Positions 57,386 to 64,000 of a stretch of DNA of 64,000 nucleotides are shown piece by piece. This DNA is from Azospirillum lipoferum 4B (GTDB lineage: Bacteria > Pseudomonadota > Alphaproteobacteria > Azospirillales > Azospirillaceae), in NCBI RefSeq assembly GCF_000283655.1, contig NC_016586.1, forward strand, positions 263,001 to 327,000, in the 5' to 3' direction. The position numbers were made by a program, and so were the translations under genes. Position 1 is the first letter of the stretch, and the number at the start of each line of letters is the position of its first letter. The notes under the pieces are model-generated. The model worked only from the letters and a program-made list of their open reading frames with translations, was not told the origin of the DNA and ran no database searches.

Positions 57386-59047
57386 TCAGCTCTCCTGGTA
57401 CAGCCAGTTGCGCAGGATGGAGACCGCTTCTTCCGGATGCTTGTCGACGATCTCGCCGACCTTGCGCAGGGACGACGCGCGGACGCGGCCTTCCACCCGG
57501 TTGATGTCGATCATCTGTTCCAGCTCCTCGTCGGCCTGCGCCGCTTCCAGCGCCAGATCCTGGGCCAGCGCGCCGGTGGGGGCGGCGAGCGCGGCCGGCA
57601 TGCCGGCCTGATCGGTCAGCAGGCGGTCCATCTCGTCCTCCTCCTGCATCTCGGCCTTCTCGAAGGCGCGGGAAATCAGGGGGCGGATGACCAGCAGGAT
57701 GATCAGGACGGCGACGATGCCCAGGACCACCATCTCCGCGATGCGGAACAGGTCGTCCTTGGTCATGCCCAAGAACAGCTCTTCCGGCTTCTGGATGTCG
57801 TCCTCGGGCGACCAGAAGCGCATGTTGATCACCTCCAGCGAGTCGCCGCGCACGGCGTCCAGCCCCACGGCGGACCGCACCAGCGCCTTGATGCTCTCGA
57901 TCTCCTGCTCGCTGCGGGGCTGGTAGGCCGGCGGAGCGTCCTTGGAGTTCTGGTAGGTGCCGTCCACCAGCACGGCGACCGACAGGCGGCGGACGGTGCC
58001 GGCCTCGCGCACATGCGACTTGGTGGTCTTGGTGATCTCGTAGTTGATCGTTTCTTCGTTGCGGTTCGACTTGTTCGACGACAGCGGGCTGGCGCTGCTG
58101 CTGGCCTGGGATGTGGGCAGATTCTGGTCCACCGTGACCGGGGCCAGAGGGTCGCGGTCGCTGCTCTCGTTCGATTCGGTCACCGTCTGGGTGGAGCGGA
58201 CGACCTGGCTTTCCGGATCGAAGATTTCCGACTGCGTCGTGATGCGGTCGAAGTCGAGGTCGGCCGACACCTCCGCCCGGACCTTGCCGTAGCCGAGCGT
58301 GCGGCCCAGCAGATCCTCGATGGTGCGGGCCAGCCGGCCCTCATAGGCCTGCTTCTTCTCCTCGGCGCTCGCCATCATCGCCTCGGCGGTGTCGCTGCCG
58401 GTGCCGCGGGCGAGCAGCTTGCCCTTGTCGTCGACGATGGAGATGCGGTTGGGGTCGAGGTTGGGGACCGAGGCGGCGATCAGCTGCTGGATCGCCTGGA
58501 TGTTCTCGCGGCTCAGTTGGGCGCCCGGGCGCAGCTTCAGGAAGACGCTGGCGGTGGCCGGGTTCTGCTGGCGGGCGAACAGCTCGCGCTTGGGCAGCAC
58601 CAGATGGACGCGGGCCTGCTGGACGCCGTTCAGCGTCTGCACCGTGCGCGCCATCTCGCCTTCCAGCGCGCGCAGGTGGTTGATGTTCTGCATGAAGCTG
58701 GTGGCGCCGAAGCCTTCGCCCTTGTCGAACAGCTCGTAACCCACCGAGCCGCCGGACGGCAGCCCCTGCGCCGCCATGCGCATGCGCATCGGCCCGACCT
58801 GATCGGCCGGGACCATGATCTTGGTGCCCGTCTTGTCGACGGTGAAGGGGACCTTCGCCTCCTCCAGCTTCTTGGCGATCGCCGCGGCTTCCGTCTGCTG
58901 GAGTTCGGCGTAGAGCAGCTCCATCTCCGGCGTGGACAGGCGGGTCGTCAGGTAGACGAAGAATCCGATCAGCAACAGCCCGACGCCGCCGATCGCCGCG
59001 AGGCGGGCGGGCCCGAGATTGCGCAAGGTCTGCAGCAGGTTGTTCAC
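57386..59047 (-). CDS. fliF: Flagellar MS-ring protein FliF
   Basis: 553 residues from the GTG at 59047; a TTG further upstream overlaps the sigma54-type promoter and is rejected. Membrane helices lie near residues 16-38 and 425-447. YscJ-like ring motifs are present: ELLYAELQQTEAAAIAKKLE, VHLVLPKRELFARQQNPAT, ASVFLKLRPGAQLSRE. The C-terminal tail (MIDINRVEGRVRASSLRKVG, HPEEAVSILRNWLYQE) is the FliG-binding end. First gene of the flagellar operon. Confidence 0.95.
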   Translation of the reverse strand: MNNLLQTLRNLGPARLAAIGGVGLLLIGFFVYLTTRLSTPEMELLYAELQQTEAAAIAKKLEEAKVPFTVDKTGTKIMVPADQVGPMRMRMAAQGLPSGGSVGYELFDKGEGFGATSFMQNINHLRALEGEMARTVQTLNGVQQARVHLVLPKRELFARQQNPATASVFLKLRPGAQLSRENIQAIQQLIAASVPNLDPNRISIVDDKGKLLARGTGSDTAEAMMASAEEKKQAYEGRLARTIEDLLGRTLGYGKVRAEVSADLDFDRITTQSEIFDPESQVVRSTQTVTESNESSDRDPLAPVTVDQNLPTSQASSSASPLSSNKSNRNEETINYEITKTTKSHVREAGTVRRLSVAVLVDGTYQNSKDAPPAYQPRSEQEIESIKALVRSAVGLDAVRGDSLEVINMRFWSPEDDIQKPEELFLGMTKDDLFRIAEMVVLGIVAVLIILLVIRPLISRAFEKAEMQEEDEMDRLLTDQAGMPAALAAPTGALAQDLALEAAQADEELEQMIDINRVEGRVRASSLRKVGEIVDKHPEEAVSILRNWLYQES

Positions 59048-59117
59048 GCGCGGTCCCCGATCGGAAGTCTCCCCGGCACTCTCTTGGCATCGGCCGCTTC
59101 GCTGATGCAAAACGGTT

Positions 59118-59134
59118 TTTGCAAGTTCCGCGCC
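59118..59134 (-). promoter_or_regulatory. Sigma54 promoter of the fliF operon
   Basis: On the minus strand CGGCGCGGAACTTGCA has the sigma54 layout: GG at -24, ten bases, GC at -12 (bases 59133 to 59120). The TTGC is perfect, and the start site would lie about 60 bases upstream of the fliF GTG. The FlbD gene inside the operon supplies the activator type required. Confidence 0.65.
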
Positions 59135-59197
59135 GGGCTTGCCTACGTTGAGGCATGCTGCGGCGTCTTGATGAAGAGAGGGTTAATCGGCGGCAGT

Positions 59198-59219
59198 TTT
59201 TGCCGGGCGCCCGGCAAAA
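59198..59219. promoter_or_regulatory. 22-bp palindrome, likely FlbD enhancer of fliF
   Basis: TTTTGCCGGGC is followed directly by its exact reverse complement. It lies about 65 bases upstream of the -24 box of the sigma54-type promoter, the usual enhancer distance. The half-site GCCCGGCAAAA matches the CGGCAAAA core of the flagellar ftr elements bound by FlbD in Caulobacter. Confidence 0.6.
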
Positions 59220-59459
59220 TATGCCTAGTGCCCCGCAAATGTTGCAGCCCTGCGACGGTATCGTTCGGCAACCCTGGGTCACGATGCCGCATTGGAATTG
59301 CGCCGCATGGAATCACCGGCCCAAGCGTTGCCGGACGGCCGCTGCGACCATGGGTAGGGCGATACCATTCCCTGCACGAAAAGAGTGTGCTGACATGTTG
59401 TGCCATACGATTCCCGCGAATGGCTGACTGTCCAAAAGAGGTATTCGGCCGAGCGGCGG

Positions 59460-59488
59460 TTGACATCGGCAAGTGCCGGTCATAGTTG
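59460..59488 (+). promoter_or_regulatory. Promoter and operator candidate of the XRE gene
   Basis: TTGACA (59460-59465), 17 bases, then TAGTTG (59483-59488). Between them lies CGGCA-AG-TGCCG (59467-59478), a perfect palindrome in the position of a repressor site, which would suit self-control by the XRE protein. Confidence 0.4.
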
Positions 59489-59654
59489 AGTTGCATTCCA
59501 TGCCCGCAACCGGCCGATTCGTCCTGCCTGCCGACGTCTTTCCAGCATCGACGCCGCCTGCGACGTCTTCCGGTTCGAAGGGCCAACCGGTGTCCCGGTT
59601 GAGTGTCGACATGGTCGGCGGTCGGGACCTGTACAGGATCGAAGGGGAAGAGCC

Positions 59655-60155
59655 ATGAAACGGCGTGGCCGCGAAAAGAAGGAAGGCCTGAACGAGGTCG
59701 ATGTGTTCGTTGGCCAGCGCCTTCGGGAGCTGCGCATGCTGGCCGGCCTCAGCCAGAGCGACGTCGCCTCGGCCCTCGGGCTGACCTTCCAGCAGTTGCA
59801 GAAGTACGAGCGTGGCTTCAACCGCGTGTCCTCCAGCCGCCTGTTCAAGCTGGGCCAGTTCTTCCGCGTCCCCGTCTCCGTCTTCTTCGAAGGGCTGGAG
59901 AACCGCCAGCCGGCGGGCGAAGGCGGCGAGATGCCGGCGGCCGGCGGGGAGGAGCAGGAGAACACCCTGCAGTCGCGCGAGGCGCTGATGCTGGCCCGCT
60001 ATTTCCAGAGCATCCGTGACCCGCAGATCCGCGCCGCCATCCGCGAACTGGCGGAGCGCTGTGCCGAGCAGCGGACAGAGGGGGGCGAGGCGGGCGCGGA
60101 GCCGGCCGCCAAGCGCGGCCGTACCCGCCGGGCGGAGCAGGGCGGCCACGCCTGA
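59655..60155 (+). CDS. XRE-family helix-turn-helix regulator
   Basis: 166 residues. Residues 18-75 are a Cro/C1-type fold (VGQRLRELRMLAGLSQSDVA, SALGLTFQQLQKYERGFNRV). The rest is an acidic Gly-rich linker and a helical segment (REALMLARYFQSIRDPQIR, AAIRELAERCAEQ). This form is common in Rhodospirillales. Targets unknown; the position divergent from the flagellar operon permits a role there. GGGGAAGAG precedes the ATG. Confidence 0.88.
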   Translation: MKRRGREKKEGLNEVDVFVGQRLRELRMLAGLSQSDVASALGLTFQQLQKYERGFNRVSSSRLFKLGQFFRVPVSVFFEGLENRQPAGEGGEMPAAGGEEQENTLQSREALMLARYFQSIRDPQIRAAIRELAERCAEQRTEGGEAGAEPAAKRGRTRRAEQGGHA

Positions 60156-60163
60156 ACCCGCTT

Positions 60164-60211
60164 GCCGGCCTCGGGGCCACAGGATTCCGGGGTCTGTGGC
60201 TTCAGGCCGGC
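60164..60211. terminator. Two-part hairpin between convergent genes
   Basis: GCCGGCCT...AGGCCGGC (60164-60171, 60204-60211) encloses GCCACAG...CTGTGGC (60176-60182, 60194-60200), giving a 48-base bipartite stem. It begins 9 bases after the XRE stop and overlaps the end of the HD-domain gene that comes from the other side, so it may end both transcripts. No T run. Confidence 0.5.
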
Positions 60212-60810
60212 CGCAGGCGCCGGTAATGCGCGAGGAAGTCGGCCAGCGCCTCTTCCGGGCCGAGCGGTACGATGGGGGTTTCGTCCGGCGCCGGCAGGTC
60301 GCGCCAGTTGACGCGGTGCGGCGCGCAGAGGTCGCGCAGTTCCGTCGCCAGCGCCCGCTGGTCGGCCAGCTTTACCGCCTTGGGCTCCGGATGGCGGAAG
60401 CCGAAGCGCAGGGCGAGCGCGCTCTTGATCGGCTCCACCGCCTGCCGGATGGCGTCGCGGCCGATCCGCACCTTCCACGGCGTCGGCCAGTCTCCGGTGA
60501 AGGCCTCCTCGCAATCATGCATCAGCGCGTCGTAGGCATAGCCCTCCGGCGCCAGCCGGCTGGCCAGGACACAGTGCTGGGCCACGCTGAAGAAGGCTTG
60601 CGTGTTGCCGACGAAGCGGCACTGGTAGGCCAGCGGGCGGGCGATGTCCTCGATGTCGAACGGACCGAAGTCCGGCCGCTCCAGGTCCACCGTGCGGCCC
60701 GAATAGGTGATCATGACCGCGGTCGGCTCGGGCACGTCCAGCAGATCGAACTGGTCCGGATGGGTGATGCGGGGCGACCCGCTGCGCCGTTTCGGCGTGG
60801 CTTTCTTCAT
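60202..60810 (-). CDS. HD-domain phosphohydrolase
   Basis: 202 residues. Metal-binding His and Asp lie in VAQHCVLASRL (about residue 78) and ALMHDCEEAFTGDWPTPWK (about 95-113), the HD pattern of YfbR/phage-type nucleotidases. The N-terminus (TYSGRTVDLERPDFGPFDIEDIA in part) matches a group of phage- and host-encoded HD hydrolases that act on nucleotides. Substrate unknown. Independent of its neighbours. Confidence 0.8.
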   Translation of the reverse strand: MKKATPKRRSGSPRITHPDQFDLLDVPEPTAVMITYSGRTVDLERPDFGPFDIEDIARPLAYQCRFVGNTQAFFSVAQHCVLASRLAPEGYAYDALMHDCEEAFTGDWPTPWKVRIGRDAIRQAVEPIKSALALRFGFRHPEPKAVKLADQRALATELRDLCAPHRVNWRDLPAPDETPIVPLGPEEALADFLAHYRRLRPA

Positions 60811-60866
60811 GTCCGGATCTCTAGCAGATCGGCCGCCGGCCGCTCAACCGCGCGTCCGTACGCCCC

Positions 60867-63026
60867 TCAATCGTTACTGCCCGCGGGCTCGCGGACCAGG
60901 GTGCTGGTGGCGCTGACGGTGGTCTCCAGCAGGGGAAGCAGGGCGGCGACCTTGTCGGTGTCGCCCGGGTTGTCGTTGATGGCGCGGGCGATGGCGGCCA
61001 TGCGCGGCGCGCCGAAATTGGCAGCCAGCCCGGCCAGGGTGTGGGCGGCCTGCCTCAGCTCCTTCGGGCGTCCGTCCTGCAGTGCGGAGCGGATGGCCGT
61101 CAGTTCGCGCAGCGCCGTTTCCGGCAGGAGCTGGAGCATGCCGTCCAGCGCCTCGCCGCCCAGCGCCAGCCGCAGCTCCGCCAGCTTCACCCGGTCGAGC
61201 AGCGGAAAGGCCATGAAGTGGCCGCCCTCCAGAGCCGGACGGCTGGGGATCGGCACCACGCGCCCATCCTCCGGCCGGGTCGCCAGATCCACCAGCACGG
61301 CGTTCAACTGCTCCCAGTCGATTGGTTTGGTCAGGTAGGCGTCGAGGCCGGCGGCCATGTGGCCGTCGCGATGTTCCGGCAGGGCATCGGCGGACAGGCC
61401 GACGATGGGGATGCGCGCCACCGCGCCATCCATCCGCCGGATCGCCCGTGCCGTCGACCGCCCGTCCAGCACCGGCATCTCCATGTCGAGAATCAGCACG
61501 TCGTAATCGGTCGCCTTGATCGCGTCCAGAACCGCCCGCCCGTCATTGACCGCGTCGATGCGGTGGCCGATCCGGGTCATCATGGCGATGATCAGCATAC
61601 GGTTGATGTCGTTGTCCTCGGCCAGCAGAAGCCTGAGGGCGACGGGGCTCTGCTGCGGCTCCTCCGCCTGCGTGGGCAGCAGGCCGCGGGTGCCGAGATC
61701 GCCGACCGGCTGGGCTTCCGCCATGCGCGTCCTGATCGAGAAGCGGAAGGTGGAACCGCGTCCGGGCGCGCTGGCGACGGTGATCTCGCCGCCCATCGCC
61801 TCCACCAGCCGTTTGCAGATCGCCAGACCCAGCCCGGTGCCGCCATATTTGCGGCTGGTCGAGGCGTCGGCCTGGACGAAGGCGTCGAACAGCCGCCCGC
61901 GCTGCTCCGCCGTCATGCCGATCCCGCTGTCCTGCACCTCGAACCGCAGCGTGACCGGCGCGGTTGCGCCGCCCTCCCCGGCCCGGCCGGCGGAGGGCGT
62001 CACGGGCGGATCGGGCGACCATACCGCGATCTCGATGGCGCCGCGTTCGGTGAACTTGATGGCGTTGGACACCAGGTTGAACAGCACCTGCCGCAGCCGT
62101 GTCGGGTCGCCGCGGATGTGGCGCGGCGTGTCGTCGGCGATGGAGGCGGACAGGGCCAGCCCCTTCGCCGCCGCGCGCACCAGGAACAGCTGCACCACGT
62201 CGTCGACCAGCCGGGGCAGGGAGAAGTCGATCTCCTCCAGCATCAGCTGTCCGGCCTCGATCTTGGAGAAGTCGAGCACGTCGTTCAGGATGGTCATCAG
62301 CGTGTCCGCCGAAGACCGCAGGGTCCGCACGAAGGATTTCTGCTGGTCCGACAGGCCGGTTCCCATCAGAAGGTCGCCCATGCCGATCACCGCGGTCATC
62401 GGCGTGCGCAGTTCGTGGCTCATCATCGCCAGGAAGCGCGACTTGGCGCGGCTGGCATTTTCCGCCGCCATCTGGGCGGCTTCCGCCTCCTCCCGCGCGC
62501 CGTCCAGCTTCTCGGCCAGGGCGAAGGTCTCCGCCGCCAGCTGGGTCAGCTGCTCCTCGGCGGCGCGCAGCTCCTGTTCCGACCGGCGGCTGCGGGTGAC
62601 GTCGACGCAGGACGCGGTGATCCAGCGCGGCCGGCCGCCGGACCCTTCCCCTTTCCCTTCCCCGTCCTTCGGCTCCGGCACCGGGCGCAGGGTCAGTGCA
62701 TTCCAGAAGGCGCTGCCGTCCTTGCGGTAGTTCAGGACCTCCACCGACAGCGGGCGCGCCTCCGCCATGGCGGAGCGGATCGTCGCGGCGGTCTCCGGAT
62801 CGGTGTCCGGCCCCTGCAGGAACGAGGCGTCCCGGCCGATCGCCTCTTCCGCCCGGTAGCCGACGATCTCCAGGAAGGCGCGGTTGCAATAGACGATCGG
62901 CTGGCCTGGGCGCGTCGCGTCGTGCACCACGATCCCGGCGCCGCTGGCCTCGACCACGGCGGCGAGCATCGCCGCATCGGGCGAGGCGCCGAAGGGCGGG
63001 GTGGGGACGGCGGGCGGTGCGGTCAC
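60867..63026 (-). CDS. Hybrid histidine kinase with cysteine-less LOV-like PAS, REC and Hpt
   Basis: 719 residues from the GTG at 63026. The frame is open to 63839, but that part is antisense to the receiver gene and is rejected. Domains: LOV-like PAS at 20-145 (IVYCNRAFLEIVGYRAEEAI, GRDASFLQGPDTD, LNYRKDGSAFWNALTLRPV), coiled coil 146-195, kinase with H204 (MMSHELRTPMTAVIG), ATP domain with GGTGLGLAICKRLVE, receiver with D514 (LILDMEMPVLDG), and Hpt with H662 (AAHTLAGLAANFG). The LOV Cys in GRNCRFLQG is Ala67, so a normal flavin-Cys adduct cannot form. No membrane helices. The divergent receiver may be a phosphate partner. Confidence 0.9.
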   Translation of the reverse strand: MTAPPAVPTPPFGASPDAAMLAAVVEASGAGIVVHDATRPGQPIVYCNRAFLEIVGYRAEEAIGRDASFLQGPDTDPETAATIRSAMAEARPLSVEVLNYRKDGSAFWNALTLRPVPEPKDGEGKGEGSGGRPRWITASCVDVTRSRRSEQELRAAEEQLTQLAAETFALAEKLDGAREEAEAAQMAAENASRAKSRFLAMMSHELRTPMTAVIGMGDLLMGTGLSDQQKSFVRTLRSSADTLMTILNDVLDFSKIEAGQLMLEEIDFSLPRLVDDVVQLFLVRAAAKGLALSASIADDTPRHIRGDPTRLRQVLFNLVSNAIKFTERGAIEIAVWSPDPPVTPSAGRAGEGGATAPVTLRFEVQDSGIGMTAEQRGRLFDAFVQADASTSRKYGGTGLGLAICKRLVEAMGGEITVASAPGRGSTFRFSIRTRMAEAQPVGDLGTRGLLPTQAEEPQQSPVALRLLLAEDNDINRMLIIAMMTRIGHRIDAVNDGRAVLDAIKATDYDVLILDMEMPVLDGRSTARAIRRMDGAVARIPIVGLSADALPEHRDGHMAAGLDAYLTKPIDWEQLNAVLVDLATRPEDGRVVPIPSRPALEGGHFMAFPLLDRVKLAELRLALGGEALDGMLQLLPETALRELTAIRSALQDGRPKELRQAAHTLAGLAANFGAPRMAAIARAINDNPGDTDKVAALLPLLETTVSATSTLVREPAGSND

Positions 63027-63124
63027 GGGGTGGGCGGTCCTTCTCCGGGGGCGGGTTGCAAGGATAAGGTGTCGCGCAGCCGATTGCCATTCCTCACCGG
63101 CAGGATTTGCTTCGCCGGGGCCGT

Positions 63125-63144
63125 TTAACGCAATTTTGTTAACG
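63125..63144. promoter_or_regulatory. TTAACG direct repeat in divergent promoter region
   Basis: TTAACG occurs at 63125-63130 and 63139-63144, 14 bases apart, in the otherwise GC-rich 201-base gap between the divergent hybrid kinase and receiver genes. The repeated TTAAC recalls CtrA half-sites, but the spacing (10 bases between TTAA units) differs from the 7 known for CtrA. Confidence 0.25.
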
Positions 63145-63227
63145 ACTGCGCAACGGTGCATTACAAAAACTGTGAGGAATGGTGGCCGGCCGAGCGCCGG
63201 AGGCAAACAGGCCAAGCGGAGAACGTC

Positions 63228-63662
63228 ATGGTGGTGGAGGCAGGCAGCGGCACGCGTCGGATCCGGACGATCCACGATCTGGGGGTGCTGCTGGTTGAGG
63301 ACGACGATTTTACCCGAAAGCTGATCTCGCGCCTGCTGCACGACATCAAGGTGCGTGCGGTGTTCGAGGCGGCGGACGGCATCCAGGCGCTCGACATCCT
63401 GCGCAAGAACGGCGGGGACGTTGATGCGGTGATCTGCGACCTGGAGATGCCGCGCATGGGCGGGCTGGATCTTCTGCACGCGCTGCGCACGGCCACCGGC
63501 AACCCGCTTGCCGACCTGCCGGTCCTGGTCCTCACCGGCCATCGCGAGGCGGAGATGGTGAAGCGCGCCATCGCCTACGGCATCTCCGGCTATCTGGTGA
63601 AGCCGGTGTCGAAGGCCGACCTGACCAAGCGGCTGAGCTTTGCCATCCAGAAGAAGCAATAG
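63228..63662 (+). CDS. Single-domain response regulator
   Basis: 144 residues from the ATG at 63228, with GGAG 7 bases upstream. Receiver fold only: VLLVEDDDFTRKLISRLLHD, phosphate site D71 in VICDLEMPRMGGLD, Thr in LVLTGHREAEMV, Lys in YLVKPVSKADL. There is no output domain, so it acts by protein contact as CheY or Spo0F does. Divergent from the hybrid kinase, with which it may share phosphate. Confidence 0.92.
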   Translation: MVVEAGSGTRRIRTIHDLGVLLVEDDDFTRKLISRLLHDIKVRAVFEAADGIQALDILRKNGGDVDAVICDLEMPRMGGLDLLHALRTATGNPLADLPVLVLTGHREAEMVKRAIAYGISGYLVKPVSKADLTKRLSFAIQKKQ

Positions 63663-63831
63663 GCCGTTCGTCGGGCCGGACCGATCCTTTGTGCGGGTCA
63701 CCCCGTGCTGGCGCTTTGGCCGCCCTTCCTGTAGAAGGAAGATCGATGCCGCCGTGACGCGAAAGGTCCATGGGTTCCTGCCATCCTTCGCCCGGTCCGC
63801 TCCGATCCCGTTTCCGGCATCGGGGAGAGCC

Positions 63832-64000
63832 GTGAGCAAAGACCGACCTCCCGGGTCGTCCCCCAGGTCGAACGACGCCCGTCCCCCCGGTGCGGACAGG
63901 GCTTGTGCGCGCGTTTCCGACCTGTTGGACGACTTCCTGGTCCGTGGTGACGAGGCTCCCTCCGGTCGCGCCTCCCACTCCTCTTCCGGCTCCGCCTCCG
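63832..64000 (+). CDS. Partial CDS, 5' end only, unknown product
   Basis: A GTG at 63832 follows CGGGGAGAGCC and opens a frame that runs to the window edge: MSKDRPPGSSPRSNDARPP, then CARVSDLLDDFLVRGDE and a Ser-rich stretch. The charged, Pro/Ser-rich start looks disordered and matches no family I recognise. The 169 bases before it show no other gene. Confidence 0.5.
   Translation, partial: MSKDRPPGSSPRSNDARPPGADRACARVSDLLDDFLVRGDEAPSGRASHSSSGSAS

Larger units (their letters stand above)
59048..59654. other. Divergent control region between fliF and the XRE gene
   Basis: 607 bases without a supported gene. It holds, from left to right, the sigma54-type promoter of fliF, the FlbD-like palindrome, about 200 bases with nothing I can name, a sigma70-type promoter with an internal palindrome and a 170-base leader of the XRE gene. 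Confidence 0.6.

Noticed and set aside
59155-59427. 90-codon frame upstream of fliF
   Set aside because: It reads through the FlbD-like palindrome, has no ribosome site and gives a Cys/Trp-rich sequence unlike genome proteins.
63027-63839. Extension of the hybrid kinase by 271 residues at its N-terminus
   Set aside because: The extension is antisense to the clear receiver gene at 63228-63662 and has no domain-like sequence; the PAS domain starts just after the GTG at 63026.

Overview
The window is GC-rich, densely coded DNA from an alphaproteobacterium, most likely Azospirillum or a close Rhodospirillales relative. The evidence is the polar-flagellum order fliF-fliH-fliN-motA-flbD-flhA-flhF-flhG, a fused MrpA/B antiporter subunit, many dipeptide- and polyamine-type ABC importers, and a FixL/FixJ-type pair with a MASE1 sensor. 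No rRNA, tRNA, CRISPR array, integrase or insertion sequence was recognised. Gene order and family assignments come from reading the sequence only.

Layout. 1-5.7 kb: an MFS exporter, a divergent hydroxyisourate hydrolase-like protein, and a complete PotABCD-type ABC importer on the minus strand. 6.1-9.0 kb: pxpB-pxpC (5-oxoprolinase subunits), the C-terminal stub of a TRAP permease, and an AT-richer membrane-protein gene that appears to have replaced the rest of that operon. 9.2-10.2 kb: an orphan fliG. 10.5-20.6 kb: a plus-strand module with an RpiR regulator, D-amino-acid aminotransferase, a five-part peptide ABC importer and three peptidases (DmpA type, M55 D-aminopeptidase, isoaspartyl peptidase). 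20.7-22.7 kb: quinone oxidoreductase, small membrane protein, VOC protein. 22.7-25.3 kb: an AT-rich single-gene island encoding a PD-(D/E)xK nuclease fused to a NACHT/STAND-like ATPase, the best candidate for an undescribed (anti-phage) system. 25.3-35.1 kb: a second peptide importer with a D-threonine-aldolase/D-serine-dehydratase-like enzyme, RidA, a D-aminoacylase and a divergent IclR regulator. 35.4-39.6 kb: two small proteins, a cell-wall hydrolase and the FixJ/MASE1-kinase pair. 39.7-47.2 kb: universal stress protein, PtsN and MrpABCDEFG. 47.2-59.1 kb: one flagellar operon transcribed leftward from a sigma54-type promoter with an upstream palindrome that fits a FlbD enhancer. 59.6-64 kb: an XRE regulator, an HD phosphohydrolase, a hybrid kinase whose LOV-like sensor lacks the photoactive cysteine, a divergent single-domain receiver, and the start of one further gene.

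How the genes fit together. The two peptide modules carry different enzymes for D-residues, so together they look like a D-peptide or peptidoglycan-fragment scavenging region. The flagellar operon lacks fliG at its usual place after fliF. The orphan fliG at 9.2 kb has upstream CGGCAAA boxes that share their core with the palindrome in front of fliF, which suggests the same FlbD control. At least five large intergenic palindromic repeats of one family lie between genes across the window.
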